Positions 34,888 to 46,685 of a DNA stretch of 64,000 bases are shown here, one piece after another. The notes below the pieces were generated by a model that saw only the letters and a list, made by a program, of their open reading frames with translations, was not told where the DNA came from and ran no database searches. The stretch is taken from contig JADJPY010000016.1 in the NCBI GenBank assembly GCA_016713005.1, forward strand, positions 257,104-321,103. Reading direction: 5' to 3'. This DNA is from Ramlibacter sp. Its GTDB lineage: Bacteria > Pseudomonadota > Gammaproteobacteria > Burkholderiales > Burkholderiaceae_C. A program made the translations under genes and the position numbers. The first letter of the stretch is position 1. Each line of letters opens with the position of its first letter.

Positions 34888-35087
34888 GCCGGCTCTTGGG
34901 GGTCCAATTGAGCCTCCAGGCGCGAGATAAAGTCGCGCAACGCGAGGCGGCGTTTCTTGAGCCTGCGGATCATGAGTTCGTCGATCGGAGTTTCGTTCGA
35001 AATCCGGTCGACCAATGCGTCCAGATCCGCATGCTCCATCCTCAGCTCAATAAGCCGTCGTTCGGGTGAATGGAGATTGGATTCCAA
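34884..35087 (-). CDS. DUF465 (YdcH-like) small protein
   Basis: 67 residues from a TTG at 35087 preceded by AGGT. The helical-hairpin pattern LIELRMEHADLDALVDRI followed by IRRLKKRRLALRDFISRLE matches DUF465. Its stop overlaps the helicase start, so both are probably made together. Upstream in-frame sequence has no family similarity and lacks a ribosome site. Function unknown. Confidence 0.8.
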   Translation of the reverse strand: MESNLHSPERRLIELRMEHADLDALVDRISNETPIDELMIRRLKKRRLALRDFISRLEAQLDPQEPA

Positions 35088-35184
35088 GCGCGACCTACGT
35101 TGTCCGGGTGGGTATCCCGGTTCGTTTGATAATACGGCCTTGCAGGAAAACTTTCGAGGGCTCAGGCCGTCACCACGGGAATAC

Positions 35185-35994
35185 ATGTCCAAAGGTTACC
35201 GAATCACCGCCTCCACGGGCATCCACAAGGGTGACCGCGACTATCAGCAGGACCAGGTTGCCTTGCTCAACCACGCACGCGTCAATGGCTGCATGTTGGG
35301 GATTGTCGCCGATGGCATGGGGGGGCGCAGCGGGGGCCGCAAAGCCTCGGACCAGGTCATGCTGACGGCCAAACAGCTTTTTGAGCGGTACTCCCCGGAG
35401 GCGGACGATGCACCGTCCATGTTGAAGCAGATCGTCCAGGAAGCCCACATCGTCATCAAGCTGACTGCGATTTCTTCAGAACAGGAGCCGCACAGCACAG
35501 TGGCCGGATTCCTGATCAACCCCTCGGGGGATTGCCACTGGGTGCACTCCGGTGACTCCCGCGTCTACCATTTTCATGCGGGCAAGTTGGTCAAGCGCAC
35601 TCTGGATCATTCCTACGTCCAGACGCTCGTCGACAAAGGCGAGATTACCGAAGAGGAAGCCAATGTCCATCCGCAATCCAATATCCTGATTGGTTGCCTT
35701 GGAACCGAAGAAGACCCCCCAGCAGATACGCACTTTATCCCGCAACTGCGACCTGGTGACGTGCTGATCGCCTGCAGCGATGGCGTCTGGCACTATTTCA
35801 GCCCCAGTGAACTGGGGTCGGTGCTTGCCGCCCTCACCCCCAGGGAGGCCACAGAGTTTCTGATCGAAAAAGCACGTTCTCGCGGTCGTGGAACGGGGGA
35901 TAACCTCTCCTTGGTCATTGTGAAGCTCGAACCTCTTGGGCCGGAGGCCCCGCAGCCCTTGAAAATCGGCAGCCTCAGCCAGCTCAGGCCATAG
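35185..35994 (+). CDS. PP2C-family serine/threonine protein phosphatase
   Basis: 269 residues. Metal-binding motifs of PP2C are intact: GDRDYQQDQ, VADGMGGRSGG, VHSGDSRVYHF, ACSDGVW and GDNLSLVIVKL. The ATG at 35185 follows GGGAA. The gene is divergent from DUF465-helicase and convergent with the zapE group. In many bacteria such stand-alone phosphatases counter Hanks-type kinases, but none is visible here. Confidence 0.9.
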   Translation: MSKGYRITASTGIHKGDRDYQQDQVALLNHARVNGCMLGIVADGMGGRSGGRKASDQVMLTAKQLFERYSPEADDAPSMLKQIVQEAHIVIKLTAISSEQEPHSTVAGFLINPSGDCHWVHSGDSRVYHFHAGKLVKRTLDHSYVQTLVDKGEITEEEANVHPQSNILIGCLGTEEDPPADTHFIPQLRPGDVLIACSDGVWHYFSPSELGSVLAALTPREATEFLIEKARSRGRGTGDNLSLVIVKLEPLGPEAPQPLKIGSLSQLRP

Positions 35995-36011
35995 AGCAGG
36001 AACGACACGCC

Positions 36012-36650
36012 TTACTGTTCTACGGAGGGAAGTGGTTTGGCGGGTGGCTTGGCGTTGCCACGTTGACGGCGAATATCGTTATCAGCCTTGCGACGCTCTG
36101 CCTCGATCACTTTGCGTTTGGCCTGTTCGGAACGCTGCGCTGCCGCATTGGCCCGTCGGGCCGCATCTCTGCTGCTGTCCCTGGCTTCCACGCCCCGCGC
36201 CGCAGGAGCGACGGCTGCAGAGGACATGCTCGCGGAAGGCGCCGCAGTCTCCCGGTTCTCCAGCGTGGGAGCAGAAGCCGCAGAACGCAGCCGAACTTCC
36301 GCACCCTGACGCCGCACGATGTCTCGGGAGCGGGCTTCCACCTCCTGAACCTGCTGTGCCGCCTTGCGTTTGCGCTGCTGGTCATTCAGGGCCACCTCCT
36401 GCCGTCGCAAATCAGCCAACGAATTGCGGCGCACGGCCAAGGCCCTTTCTCGACACTCATTCACGGCAAATCGGGAGTAACAGGCAGATTCCTCCCGCGC
36501 AAACGCAGCCTCCACTGCCGAGCGCTCGCGGGCTATGCGCAATCGCTCCGCAGCATCTGCGTCAGTTGCATTCGCAACTCCGGTCCAAGCAGCAAATACA
36601 GATACCAGGCCTGCAATCGCCACAAACAGCATCTTGTGGGGAGTCTTCAT
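36012..36650 (-). CDS. Exported coiled-coil hypothetical protein
   Basis: 212 residues with a Sec signal (1-28, ending VANATDA). A mostly helical Arg/Ala/Glu-rich body follows, with one cysteine pair (CYSRFAVNEC) and long charged stretches (AAQRSEQAKRKVIEAERRKA). The ATG overlaps the zapE stop (ATGA), so it is co-transcribed with zapE. No domain is recognised; the profile suits a periplasmic structural or scaffolding protein. Confidence 0.7.
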   Translation of the reverse strand: MKTPHKMLFVAIAGLVSVFAAWTGVANATDADAAERLRIARERSAVEAAFAREESACYSRFAVNECRERALAVRRNSLADLRRQEVALNDQQRKRKAAQQVQEVEARSRDIVRRQGAEVRLRSAASAPTLENRETAAPSASMSSAAVAPAARGVEARDSSRDAARRANAAAQRSEQAKRKVIEAERRKADNDIRRQRGNAKPPAKPLPSVEQ

Positions 36651-37744
36651 GTAATGCGGGTCTCCACGTCGCGACGTTCAAGGGCCAGAAATTCGGCTGA
36701 CTGCATTTCATTCAGCCTGGAGATGGTACGGGGAAACTCATGGGCCAAGGGCCCCTCAAGATAGAGTTGCTCAGGCGGCACCGCCGCGGACATGAACAAC
36801 TTCACCCTGCGGTCGTACAGTACATCAATCAGCCAGGTGAAGCGACGTGCCTCGCTGGCCATTCGCACGGGCATTTGCGGCACATTGGACAACAAAACGG
36901 TATGGAACTGGGTGGCGATTTCGAGATAGTCGTTCTGTGACCTCGGACCTCCGCACAGTGTGCGAAAGTCAAACCAGACGACACCGCCAGCACGGCGGAT
37001 GGCGCGGATGTCACGGCTTTCGATGTGCAGGACCGGTTCTTCGTCGTGGGCCTCGGCCAGCTCGGTAAATGCCGACTCCATGGCGGCCTCGGACTCCGGA
37101 CCCAGCGGTACGTGATACAGCTTCAGACGGGAGAGCGTGCGCTGGCGATAGTCCGTCCCATTGTCAACGTTCACTACTTCCAGGCGTGCCTTGAGGAGTT
37201 CGATGGCGGGCAAGATGCGGTCGCGGTGCAACCCATCGGGGTACAGGTCATCCGGACGAAAATTCGAAGTGGTCACGAAGCCAACGCCATAGCCGAACAA
37301 CGCGTCAAGCAAGCGGTGAAGAATCATCGCGTCGGTCACGTCGGCCACATGGAACTCGTCGAAACAGATCAGCCGGAAGCGCTTCGCCATGCGCTTGCCC
37401 AGTTCGTCCAATGGATTCACGGTGCCTTGCAGATCAGACAGTTCGCAATGGACTTCCCGCATGAACTCGTGAAAGTGCAGCCTCGTCTTTCGCACGATGG
37501 GAACCGAGGTGTAGAAGCAATCCATCAGGAAGCTCTTGCCTCGGCCCACGCCCCCATACAGATAGACGCCGCGGGGAATCTCGGGTCGGTTGATCAGCTT
37601 CTTCAGGACGTTGGAGCGCTGCTCCTTGTACGAAGCCCACTCCAGCGCGCATCGCTCCAGCGAGTCAACTGCTCGCAATTGCGCCGGGTCGCTGACGTAG
37701 CCCCGCGCCTTGAGTTGCGCCTCGTAAGCCAGCTTGACGGACAC
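36647..37744 (-). CDS. zapE: Cell division ATPase ZapE
   Basis: A 365-residue AFG1-like AAA-type ATPase. Walker A is GGVGRGKS (64-71); Walker B is in LICFDEFHVADV; TSNFRPDDLYPDG is the family sensor region. ZapE binds FtsZ and is needed for division under low oxygen or heat in E. coli. A GTG start is used. It follows lpdA by 12 bases, a common betaproteobacterial arrangement. Confidence 0.93.
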   Translation of the reverse strand: MSVKLAYEAQLKARGYVSDPAQLRAVDSLERCALEWASYKEQRSNVLKKLINRPEIPRGVYLYGGVGRGKSFLMDCFYTSVPIVRKTRLHFHEFMREVHCELSDLQGTVNPLDELGKRMAKRFRLICFDEFHVADVTDAMILHRLLDALFGYGVGFVTTSNFRPDDLYPDGLHRDRILPAIELLKARLEVVNVDNGTDYRQRTLSRLKLYHVPLGPESEAAMESAFTELAEAHDEEPVLHIESRDIRAIRRAGGVVWFDFRTLCGGPRSQNDYLEIATQFHTVLLSNVPQMPVRMASEARRFTWLIDVLYDRRVKLFMSAAVPPEQLYLEGPLAHEFPRTISRLNEMQSAEFLALERRDVETRIT

Positions 37745-37756
37745 GGGATCGATTGG

Positions 37757-39184
37757 TCAGAAATTGAGTGTGCGCTTGTCGACCGCCAGCGCAGCTTCCT
37801 TGGTCGCTTCGCTCAATGATGGATGGGCGTGGCAGATGCGCGCGATGTCTTCCGCGCTGGCCTTGAACTCCATCGCCACTACCGCTTCGGCAATCAGCTC
37901 GCTGGCCATGGGCCCAACGATGTGCACGCCCAGTATTTCGTCGGTCGAGGCATCGGCCAGAAACTTCACCATGCCTGTCGTGTCACCCAGCGCGCGAGCC
38001 CGTCCGTTGGCAAGGAACGGGAAGGTACCGGCCTGGTACTTGACACCGTCGGCCTTGAGCTGTTGCTCGGTACGTCCCACCCACGCAATTTCGGGGCTGG
38101 TGTAAATGACCCATGGAATGGTGTTGAAGTTTACGTGCCCATGCTGTCCGGCAATGCGCTCGGCCACAGCAACACCCTCTTCCTCGGCTTTGTGCGCCAG
38201 CATCGGACCGCGCACCACATCACCCACTGCCCAGACGCCGGGCAAATTGGTCTTGCAGTCACCATCAACCACGATGGCGCCGCGCTCATCCAGTTGCAAG
38301 CCCACGGCGCCGGCATTGAGGCCCTCAGTGTTTGGCACCCGGCCAATCGACACAATGAGCTTGTCCACTTCGAGAATCTGTGCTTCGCCCTTGGCGCTGG
38401 TGTAGGCCACGCTTACACCTTTCTTGCCATTATTGATCTCGCCGACCTTGACTCCTAGCTCGATCTTCAGACCCTGCTTGTCGAAGGCCTTCTTGGCTTC
38501 CTTGGCGATCTGCTCGTCCACCGCGCCCAGGAACGTCGGCAGGCCTTCGAGCACCGTCACTTCTGCTCCCAGGCGGCGCCAGACCGAACCCATTTCCAGC
38601 CCTATCACGCCGGAGCCGATCAGGCCCAGCTTCTTGGGCACAGCGCCCATGCGCAAGGCACCGTCGTTGGACAATACGTTGACTTCATCAAACGGCGTGC
38701 CTGGCAGCGCACGCGCATTGGAGCCGGTAGCCACAATGATCTGCTTGCCCACGAGGCTTTCTTCGGAGGCACCCGAAACCTTGATTTCGTGGCCACCATC
38801 CACCGCTTTTACGAACGACCCCCGGCCATGGAAGAAGCTGACCTTGTTCTTCTTGAACAGGTACAGGATGCCGTCGTTGTTCTGCTTCACGACAGCGTCC
38901 TTGCGGGCGACCATCTTGCCCAGATCCAGGCCCAGGCCTTTGACCTCGATGCCATGCTCGGCAAAATGCTTGCCGGCGTGCTCGAAATGCTCGGAAGACT
39001 GCAGCAGTGCCTTGGAAGGGATGCAGCCCACGTTGGTACAGGTACCCCCGGGGGCTGGCCCACCCTTGTCGTTCTTCCACTCGTCGACGCAGGCCACGTT
39101 GAAGCCCAACTGTGCGGCACGGATGGCCGCGATGTAGCCGCCGGGACCGCCGCCAATGACGATCACGTCAAATTGTTTGCTCAT
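37757..39184 (-). CDS. lpdA: Dihydrolipoyl dehydrogenase (E3)
   Basis: 475 residues. FAD motif VIGGGPGGYIAAIRAAQLG; redox disulfide C49-C54 in GTCTNVGC; NAD motif GSGVIGLEMGSV; C-terminal HAHPSLSEATKEAAL with the catalytic His. It reoxidises the lipoyl group of OdhB. It lies directly after odhB, which makes it the dedicated E3 of the 2-oxoglutarate dehydrogenase complex. Confidence 0.96.
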   Translation of the reverse strand: MSKQFDVIVIGGGPGGYIAAIRAAQLGFNVACVDEWKNDKGGPAPGGTCTNVGCIPSKALLQSSEHFEHAGKHFAEHGIEVKGLGLDLGKMVARKDAVVKQNNDGILYLFKKNKVSFFHGRGSFVKAVDGGHEIKVSGASEESLVGKQIIVATGSNARALPGTPFDEVNVLSNDGALRMGAVPKKLGLIGSGVIGLEMGSVWRRLGAEVTVLEGLPTFLGAVDEQIAKEAKKAFDKQGLKIELGVKVGEINNGKKGVSVAYTSAKGEAQILEVDKLIVSIGRVPNTEGLNAGAVGLQLDERGAIVVDGDCKTNLPGVWAVGDVVRGPMLAHKAEEEGVAVAERIAGQHGHVNFNTIPWVIYTSPEIAWVGRTEQQLKADGVKYQAGTFPFLANGRARALGDTTGMVKFLADASTDEILGVHIVGPMASELIAEAVVAMEFKASAEDIARICHAHPSLSEATKEAALAVDKRTLNF

Positions 39185-39193
39185 GCCGGCACC

Positions 39194-40456
39194 TTAGATA
39201 TCAAACAGCAGGCGGGCCGGATCTTCCAGCGCTTCTTTCATGGCCACCAGGCCCAGCACGGCTTCGCGGCCGTCGATGATGCGGTGGTCGTAGCTCATGG
39301 CCAGGTAGTTGATGGGGCGCACCACCACCTGCCCGTTCTCCACTACAGCGCGGTCCTTGGTGGCGTGCACGCCCAGGATGGCCGACTGTGGCGGGTTGAT
39401 GATGGGGGTAGACAGCATGGAGCCGAACACGCCGCCGTTGGAGATGGAGAAGGTGCCGCCGGTCATCTCCTCGATGCCCAGCTTGCCGTCGCGCGCCTTG
39501 GTACCGTACTCGGCGATCTTCTTCTCGATGTCGGCAAAGCTCATCTGGTCGGCGTTGCGCAGGATGGGCACGACCAGGCCTCGCGGCGAACCCACCGCAA
39601 TGCCAATGTCAAAGTAACCGTGGTAGACGATGTCGTTGCCGTCCACGGAGGCATTGAGTACCGGGTACTTCTTCAGGGCGTGCACAGCGGCCTTCACGAA
39701 GAAACTCATGAAGCCGATCTTGACGCCGTGCTCCTTCTCGAACTTCTCCTGGAAGCGCTTGCGCATTTCCATCACTGGTGCCATGTTGACCTCGTTGAAC
39801 GTTGTCAAGATGGCGTTGCTCGACTGAGACTGGAGCAGTCGTTCGGCGACACGCGCGCGAAGCCGGCTCATGGGAACGCGCTGCTCCGGACGGTCCCCCA
39901 AACTGGGGGTCTTGGGTGCGGCCACCTGGGGCAAGGCCGCCACCGGAACCCCGGTGGGAATCGCCACAGCTGGCGCAGGCCTTGCGCCACCGGACGCCAC
40001 AGCGCCCAGAACATCGCCCTTGGTCACGCGACCGTCCCTGCCGGTGCCTTGCACCGAACCCGCCGCGAGGTTGTTGTCGGCCATCAGCTTGGCAGCGGCC
40101 GGCATGGCCACTCCAGCCTTGGTGCCTCCCGCTGCCGCAGGAGCAGCAGCAGGCGCAGGCGCCGAAGTTGATGGCGCAACCGAAGCCACCGTGGCTGCAG
40201 CCACAGATCCCTTGCCCTCGGTATCGATCCTGGCGATCAACTGCTCCGCCACCACCGTGCCGCCGTCTGCCACCACGATCTCTGCAAGCACACCGGCTGC
40301 TGGTGCCGGCACTTCCAGTACCACCTTGTCGGTTTCGATTTCGATGAGGATCTCGTCGATCGCCACCAGTTCACCGGCCTTTTTCTTCCATTGCAGCATC
40401 GTGGCTTCGGCCACGGATTCGGACAGCTGCGGTACCTTGACTTCTACGATAGCCAT
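39194..40456 (-). CDS. odhB: 2-oxoglutarate dehydrogenase E2 (dihydrolipoyl succinyltransferase)
   Basis: 420 residues. The N-terminal lipoyl domain carries K44 in IEIETDKVVLEV. An Ala/Pro-rich hinge leads to an E3-binding domain (MPAAAKLMADNNLAAGSVQG). The catalytic domain ends with the HRxxDG motif (SYDHRIIDGREAV). It forms the core of the complex and transfers succinyl groups to CoA. Order sucA-odhB-lpdA. Confidence 0.96.
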   Translation of the reverse strand: MAIVEVKVPQLSESVAEATMLQWKKKAGELVAIDEILIEIETDKVVLEVPAPAAGVLAEIVVADGGTVVAEQLIARIDTEGKGSVAAATVASVAPSTSAPAPAAAPAAAGGTKAGVAMPAAAKLMADNNLAAGSVQGTGRDGRVTKGDVLGAVASGGARPAPAVAIPTGVPVAALPQVAAPKTPSLGDRPEQRVPMSRLRARVAERLLQSQSSNAILTTFNEVNMAPVMEMRKRFQEKFEKEHGVKIGFMSFFVKAAVHALKKYPVLNASVDGNDIVYHGYFDIGIAVGSPRGLVVPILRNADQMSFADIEKKIAEYGTKARDGKLGIEEMTGGTFSISNGGVFGSMLSTPIINPPQSAILGVHATKDRAVVENGQVVVRPINYLAMSYDHRIIDGREAVLGLVAMKEALEDPARLLFDI

Positions 40457-40489
40457 TTCAATTCTTTCCGTTGTCTGTTCGTCGGGTTC

Positions 40490-43372
<2,883 letters not shown>

Positions 43373-43387
43373 TTTCCGCTGACCTCC

Positions 43388-43404
43388 GTTTCCCTTGGGG
43401 AAAC
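43388..43404 (-). promoter_or_regulatory. Perfect inverted repeat in the sucA leader
   Basis: GTTTCCC-N3-GGGAAAC ends 15 bases before the sucA start and directly precedes its GGAGG site. As RNA it would form a 7-bp hairpin next to the ribosome-binding site; as DNA it is a possible operator. The rest of the 192-base gap shows no confident promoter. Confidence 0.4.
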
Positions 43405-43564
43405 ATTAGCTGGTTGACAAACCTTCCGCGACACGGCTGAACCGGATGGCGGATGCGACTGTGGCTTGGGAAGGGCCTTTGTGCAGACTCGATTGTGCCA
43501 CCGATTGGTCCCGGCGGCGAATTCTGTCCTGGTGAACGCGCGTGCTTTTTGAGGGGACTCACCC

Positions 43565-45457
43565 TCAAGCCAGCAAGTCGCGTATCTGCTGCAACGCCGT
43601 CGGATCCTCGATCGTGGTCAGGTCCCCCGGATCTCGCCCCTCGCACACGGCCTGAATGGCGCGGCGCAGGAGTTTGCCGCTGCGGGTCTTGGGCAATGCC
43701 GTTACAAACCGGACGCGCGCCGGCCGCGCCACCGCACCCAGTTGCTCGTCCACCAGTTTGAAGATGGCGCCTTCCAGCTTGAGCCTGGCCGCGTCGTCCG
43801 TGAGCGCCGAGGCATCCCGCGCCACCACAAATGCCATGGCCACCTGCCCCTTGAGCTGGTCAGCCACGCCCACCACAGCCACTTCGGCCACATTCGGGTG
43901 GCTGGAGATGCTCTCCTCGATCTCGCGCGTACCCAGCCGGTGGCCCGCAACATTGATCACGTCGTCGGTGCGGCCCAGGATGTAGTAGTAACCGTCCTGG
44001 TCGCGGATGCCCCAGTCAAAGGTGCTGTAGACCAGCTTGCCGGGGATGCTCTTCCAGTACGTGTTGACGAAGCGCGCGTCGTCCTTCCACACCGTCTGCA
44101 TGAAGCCTGGCGGCGTCGGGCCTTCAATCACGACCACGCCCTTCTGGCCCGGTTCGGTGAGCTCCTCGCCCGTGCTTTCGTGGAGGATCTTCACGTTGTA
44201 GCCGTACATCGGCACACCGGGGCTGCCAAACTTGCTGGATTTCTTTTCCACGCCGTTGGCAATGGTCAGGATTGGCCAGCCGCTCTCGGTCTGCCAGTAG
44301 TTGTCGATGATGGGCACCCCCAGTCCCTCGGCAATCCAGCGCCCGGTGGGCTCATCCAGCGGTTCGCCGGCCAGGAACAGCGCACGCAGGCTGGACAGGT
44401 CGTACTTCTTCAGCAAAGCGGGGTCCTGCTTCTTGAGCACGCGCACGGCCGTGGGGGCACTGAACATGACCGTGACCTTGTACTTCTCGACAAGACTCCA
44501 CCAGATGCCGCCGTCCGGGCGGATCGGCAGGCCTTCGTACATGATGGTTGCCATGCCGGCAAGCAACGGGCCATAGATGATGTAGCTGTGGCCGACCACC
44601 CATCCGATGTCGCTGGTGCTGAAGTAGGTTTCGCCGGGGTTTCCACAGAAGATGTGCTTCATGCTGGCGGCCAGAGCCACCGCGTAGCCACCGGTGTCGC
44701 GCTGCACACCCTTAGGGCGCCCCGTCGTGCCGCTGGTGTAGATGGTGTAGCTGATGTCCGTCGCGTCCATCCATTCGCAAGGCACTTGCGCGTCCTGATG
44801 CTTTTCGCTCAGGCCACGCCACGAATGGTCACGCCCGGCCAGCATGCTCATCGGCGCGAGTCCCCGGTTGACCATGATCACCGACTCCGGCTTGTGGCTG
44901 GAGAGCCGGATGGCCTCGTCCAGCAACGGCTTGTACTCCACCACCTTGCCCCCGCGGGAACCCGCATCGGCACTGATGATGAGTTTGGGCGAGGCATCCT
45001 CGATCCGGGAAGCAAGCGACACGCTGGCAAATCCGCCAAACACCACCGAATGGATGGCACCGATGCGCGCGCACGCAAGCATGGCAAACGCCGCCTCCGC
45101 GATCATGGGCATGTAGATCAGGACGCGATCACCCTTGTTGACACCCAGCCCCCGCAGCATCGCTGCCGCACGCTGCACCTCGGTGTGCAGTTCCCGGAAC
45201 GTGTAGGTCCTCTCTTCGTTGGTTTCGGTGGACACGTAAATCAGCGCAGGCTGATCGGCGCGGTCCTTGAGATGCCGGTCCACGGCGTTGTGGCACAGGT
45301 TGGTGGTGCCACCCTTGAACCAGTGCGCAAACGGCGGGTTGCTCCAGTCACACACCTGTTGGGGTGGCGTTTTCCAGTCGATCAGCTTCGCCTGTTCGGC
45401 CCAGAAGGCCTGCGGGTCGGCCAGCGATTGGCGGTGGAAGTCTGCAAACGTCGTCAT
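43565..45457 (-). CDS. prpE: Propionate-CoA ligase (acetyl-CoA synthetase family)
   Basis: A 630-residue AMP-forming acyl-CoA synthetase. P-loop-like YTSGTTGRPKG, core motif NYWQTESGWP, hinge GRTDDVINVAGHRLGT and the C-terminal acylation lysine in KTRSGKLLRRA are all present. Length and the N-terminus (FADFHRQSLADPQAFWAEQA) fit PrpE better than Acs. It stands alone, upstream of the divergent FAD oxidoreductase, with no prpBCD genes nearby, so the substrate could be acetate or propionate. Confidence 0.86.
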   Translation of the reverse strand: MTTFADFHRQSLADPQAFWAEQAKLIDWKTPPQQVCDWSNPPFAHWFKGGTTNLCHNAVDRHLKDRADQPALIYVSTETNEERTYTFRELHTEVQRAAAMLRGLGVNKGDRVLIYMPMIAEAAFAMLACARIGAIHSVVFGGFASVSLASRIEDASPKLIISADAGSRGGKVVEYKPLLDEAIRLSSHKPESVIMVNRGLAPMSMLAGRDHSWRGLSEKHQDAQVPCEWMDATDISYTIYTSGTTGRPKGVQRDTGGYAVALAASMKHIFCGNPGETYFSTSDIGWVVGHSYIIYGPLLAGMATIMYEGLPIRPDGGIWWSLVEKYKVTVMFSAPTAVRVLKKQDPALLKKYDLSSLRALFLAGEPLDEPTGRWIAEGLGVPIIDNYWQTESGWPILTIANGVEKKSSKFGSPGVPMYGYNVKILHESTGEELTEPGQKGVVVIEGPTPPGFMQTVWKDDARFVNTYWKSIPGKLVYSTFDWGIRDQDGYYYILGRTDDVINVAGHRLGTREIEESISSHPNVAEVAVVGVADQLKGQVAMAFVVARDASALTDDAARLKLEGAIFKLVDEQLGAVARPARVRFVTALPKTRSGKLLRRAIQAVCEGRDPGDLTTIEDPTALQQIRDLLA

Positions 45458-45612
45458 GCCGTGTCTCCGTTCGTGATGTTCAGCGATCTGAATTCATAAT
45501 TATTCATGACGGTCTTGCGGGAAACTGACTCTCCCCGCCCGCCGCCGGCGCCCGATCCAGCCCAGTCTGCGCAAACTGCTAGGCTTGCACCCTGAACACC
45601 CAAGGTCCTCCG

Positions 45613-46680
45613 ATGCCCACCCTTGTCCCCCGCCCCTCCAAAAACGTCGCCATCATCGGAGCCGGTCTGGCCGGCATCGCCTGTGCCCGTACTCTGGCAC
45701 AAGCGGGTCACCGCGTCACCCTGCTTGAAAAAAGCCGCGGGTTCGGCGGGCGCATGGCGTCCAGGCAAACGCCTTTTGGCGGGTTTGACCACGGGGCGCA
45801 GTACTTCACGGTGCGAGACGCCCGCCTGCGCCTGGCCATCGACCAGACGGCGTCCGGCCTGGTCAAGGCATGGAGCGCCAGCACTGTGCGTGTTCTTGAC
45901 ACGTTCGGACAGGTGGCCGCAGCCGGTCTGCCGGCCCGCGAGCCGCACTGGGTGGCGGTCCCCGGGATGAACGCATTGGCCCGGCACTGGGCGCGCCCGC
46001 TCGTCGAGGCTGGCCGCGTGCACCTGCAAACGCGCGTGGTCGCCATCGAGCCGGACGCACTCAACAAGCGGCAGTGGCAGCTGCGCACCGATTCCACCGG
46101 TTCCGAACGAGACGTGCCGGGCGTGCTGGCCGGCTTTGACGCGGTGTTGCTTGCCATTCCCAGCCCGCAGGCAGCCGACCTGCTGCCCTCGGGCTCCCGC
46201 GTGGCCTGGCGCGATGCGCTGGACGCCGTGCGCGTGGCACCTTGCTGGACGCTGATGCTCGCGTTTCCGCAAGCGGTACAGCCGGGGCTATCGCACCTGG
46301 GGCCGCAGTGGAACGCCGCGCGCAGCACCCATCACCGGATTGCATGGCTGGCACGCGAGTCTTCCAAGCCAGGTCGCAGCCCGATCGAACGCTGGACGGT
46401 CCAGGCGAGTGCCGAATGGTCCAGGGAACACCTCGAGGACGACGATGCACGCGTCCAGGCCAAGCTGCTCAAGGCATTCTCCGAGGTCACCGGCATCCGC
46501 GCCGAGCCGACGCACGCGCAGGTGCACCGCTGGCGCTTCGCCAAGACCATGGCGCCCCTGGGTCGCTCGTTCCTGTGGGACGCCAGCAGCGGCCTGGGCG
46601 CCTGTGGTGACTGGTGCCTGGGCCACCGGGTCGAGGACGCCTTCGTGTCAGGGCTGGAGCTCGCCCTGGCCACGGCCTGA
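45613..46680 (+). CDS. FAD-dependent (renalase-like) oxidoreductase
   Basis: 355 residues. The dinucleotide-binding motif VAIIGAGLAGIACARTLA (12-29) ends with the ELEKSRGFGGRM-type acidic residue (LLEKSRGFGGRMASR). The C-terminal FAD contact ACGDWCLGHRVEDAF is present. It matches the COG3380 predicted NAD/FAD-dependent oxidoreductase group near renalase and monoamine oxidases. The stop overlaps the gluQRS start region. The substrate is unknown. Confidence 0.82.
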   Translation: MPTLVPRPSKNVAIIGAGLAGIACARTLAQAGHRVTLLEKSRGFGGRMASRQTPFGGFDHGAQYFTVRDARLRLAIDQTASGLVKAWSASTVRVLDTFGQVAAAGLPAREPHWVAVPGMNALARHWARPLVEAGRVHLQTRVVAIEPDALNKRQWQLRTDSTGSERDVPGVLAGFDAVLLAIPSPQAADLLPSGSRVAWRDALDAVRVAPCWTLMLAFPQAVQPGLSHLGPQWNAARSTHHRIAWLARESSKPGRSPIERWTVQASAEWSREHLEDDDARVQAKLLKAFSEVTGIRAEPTHAQVHRWRFAKTMAPLGRSFLWDASSGLGACGDWCLGHRVEDAFVSGLELALATA

Positions 46681-46685
46681 GGGCG

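Noticed and set aside
43540..43580. Stem GAGGG/CCCCTC at the prpE stop as a terminator
   Set aside because: The stem is followed by A residues, not T residues, in the direction of prpE transcription.
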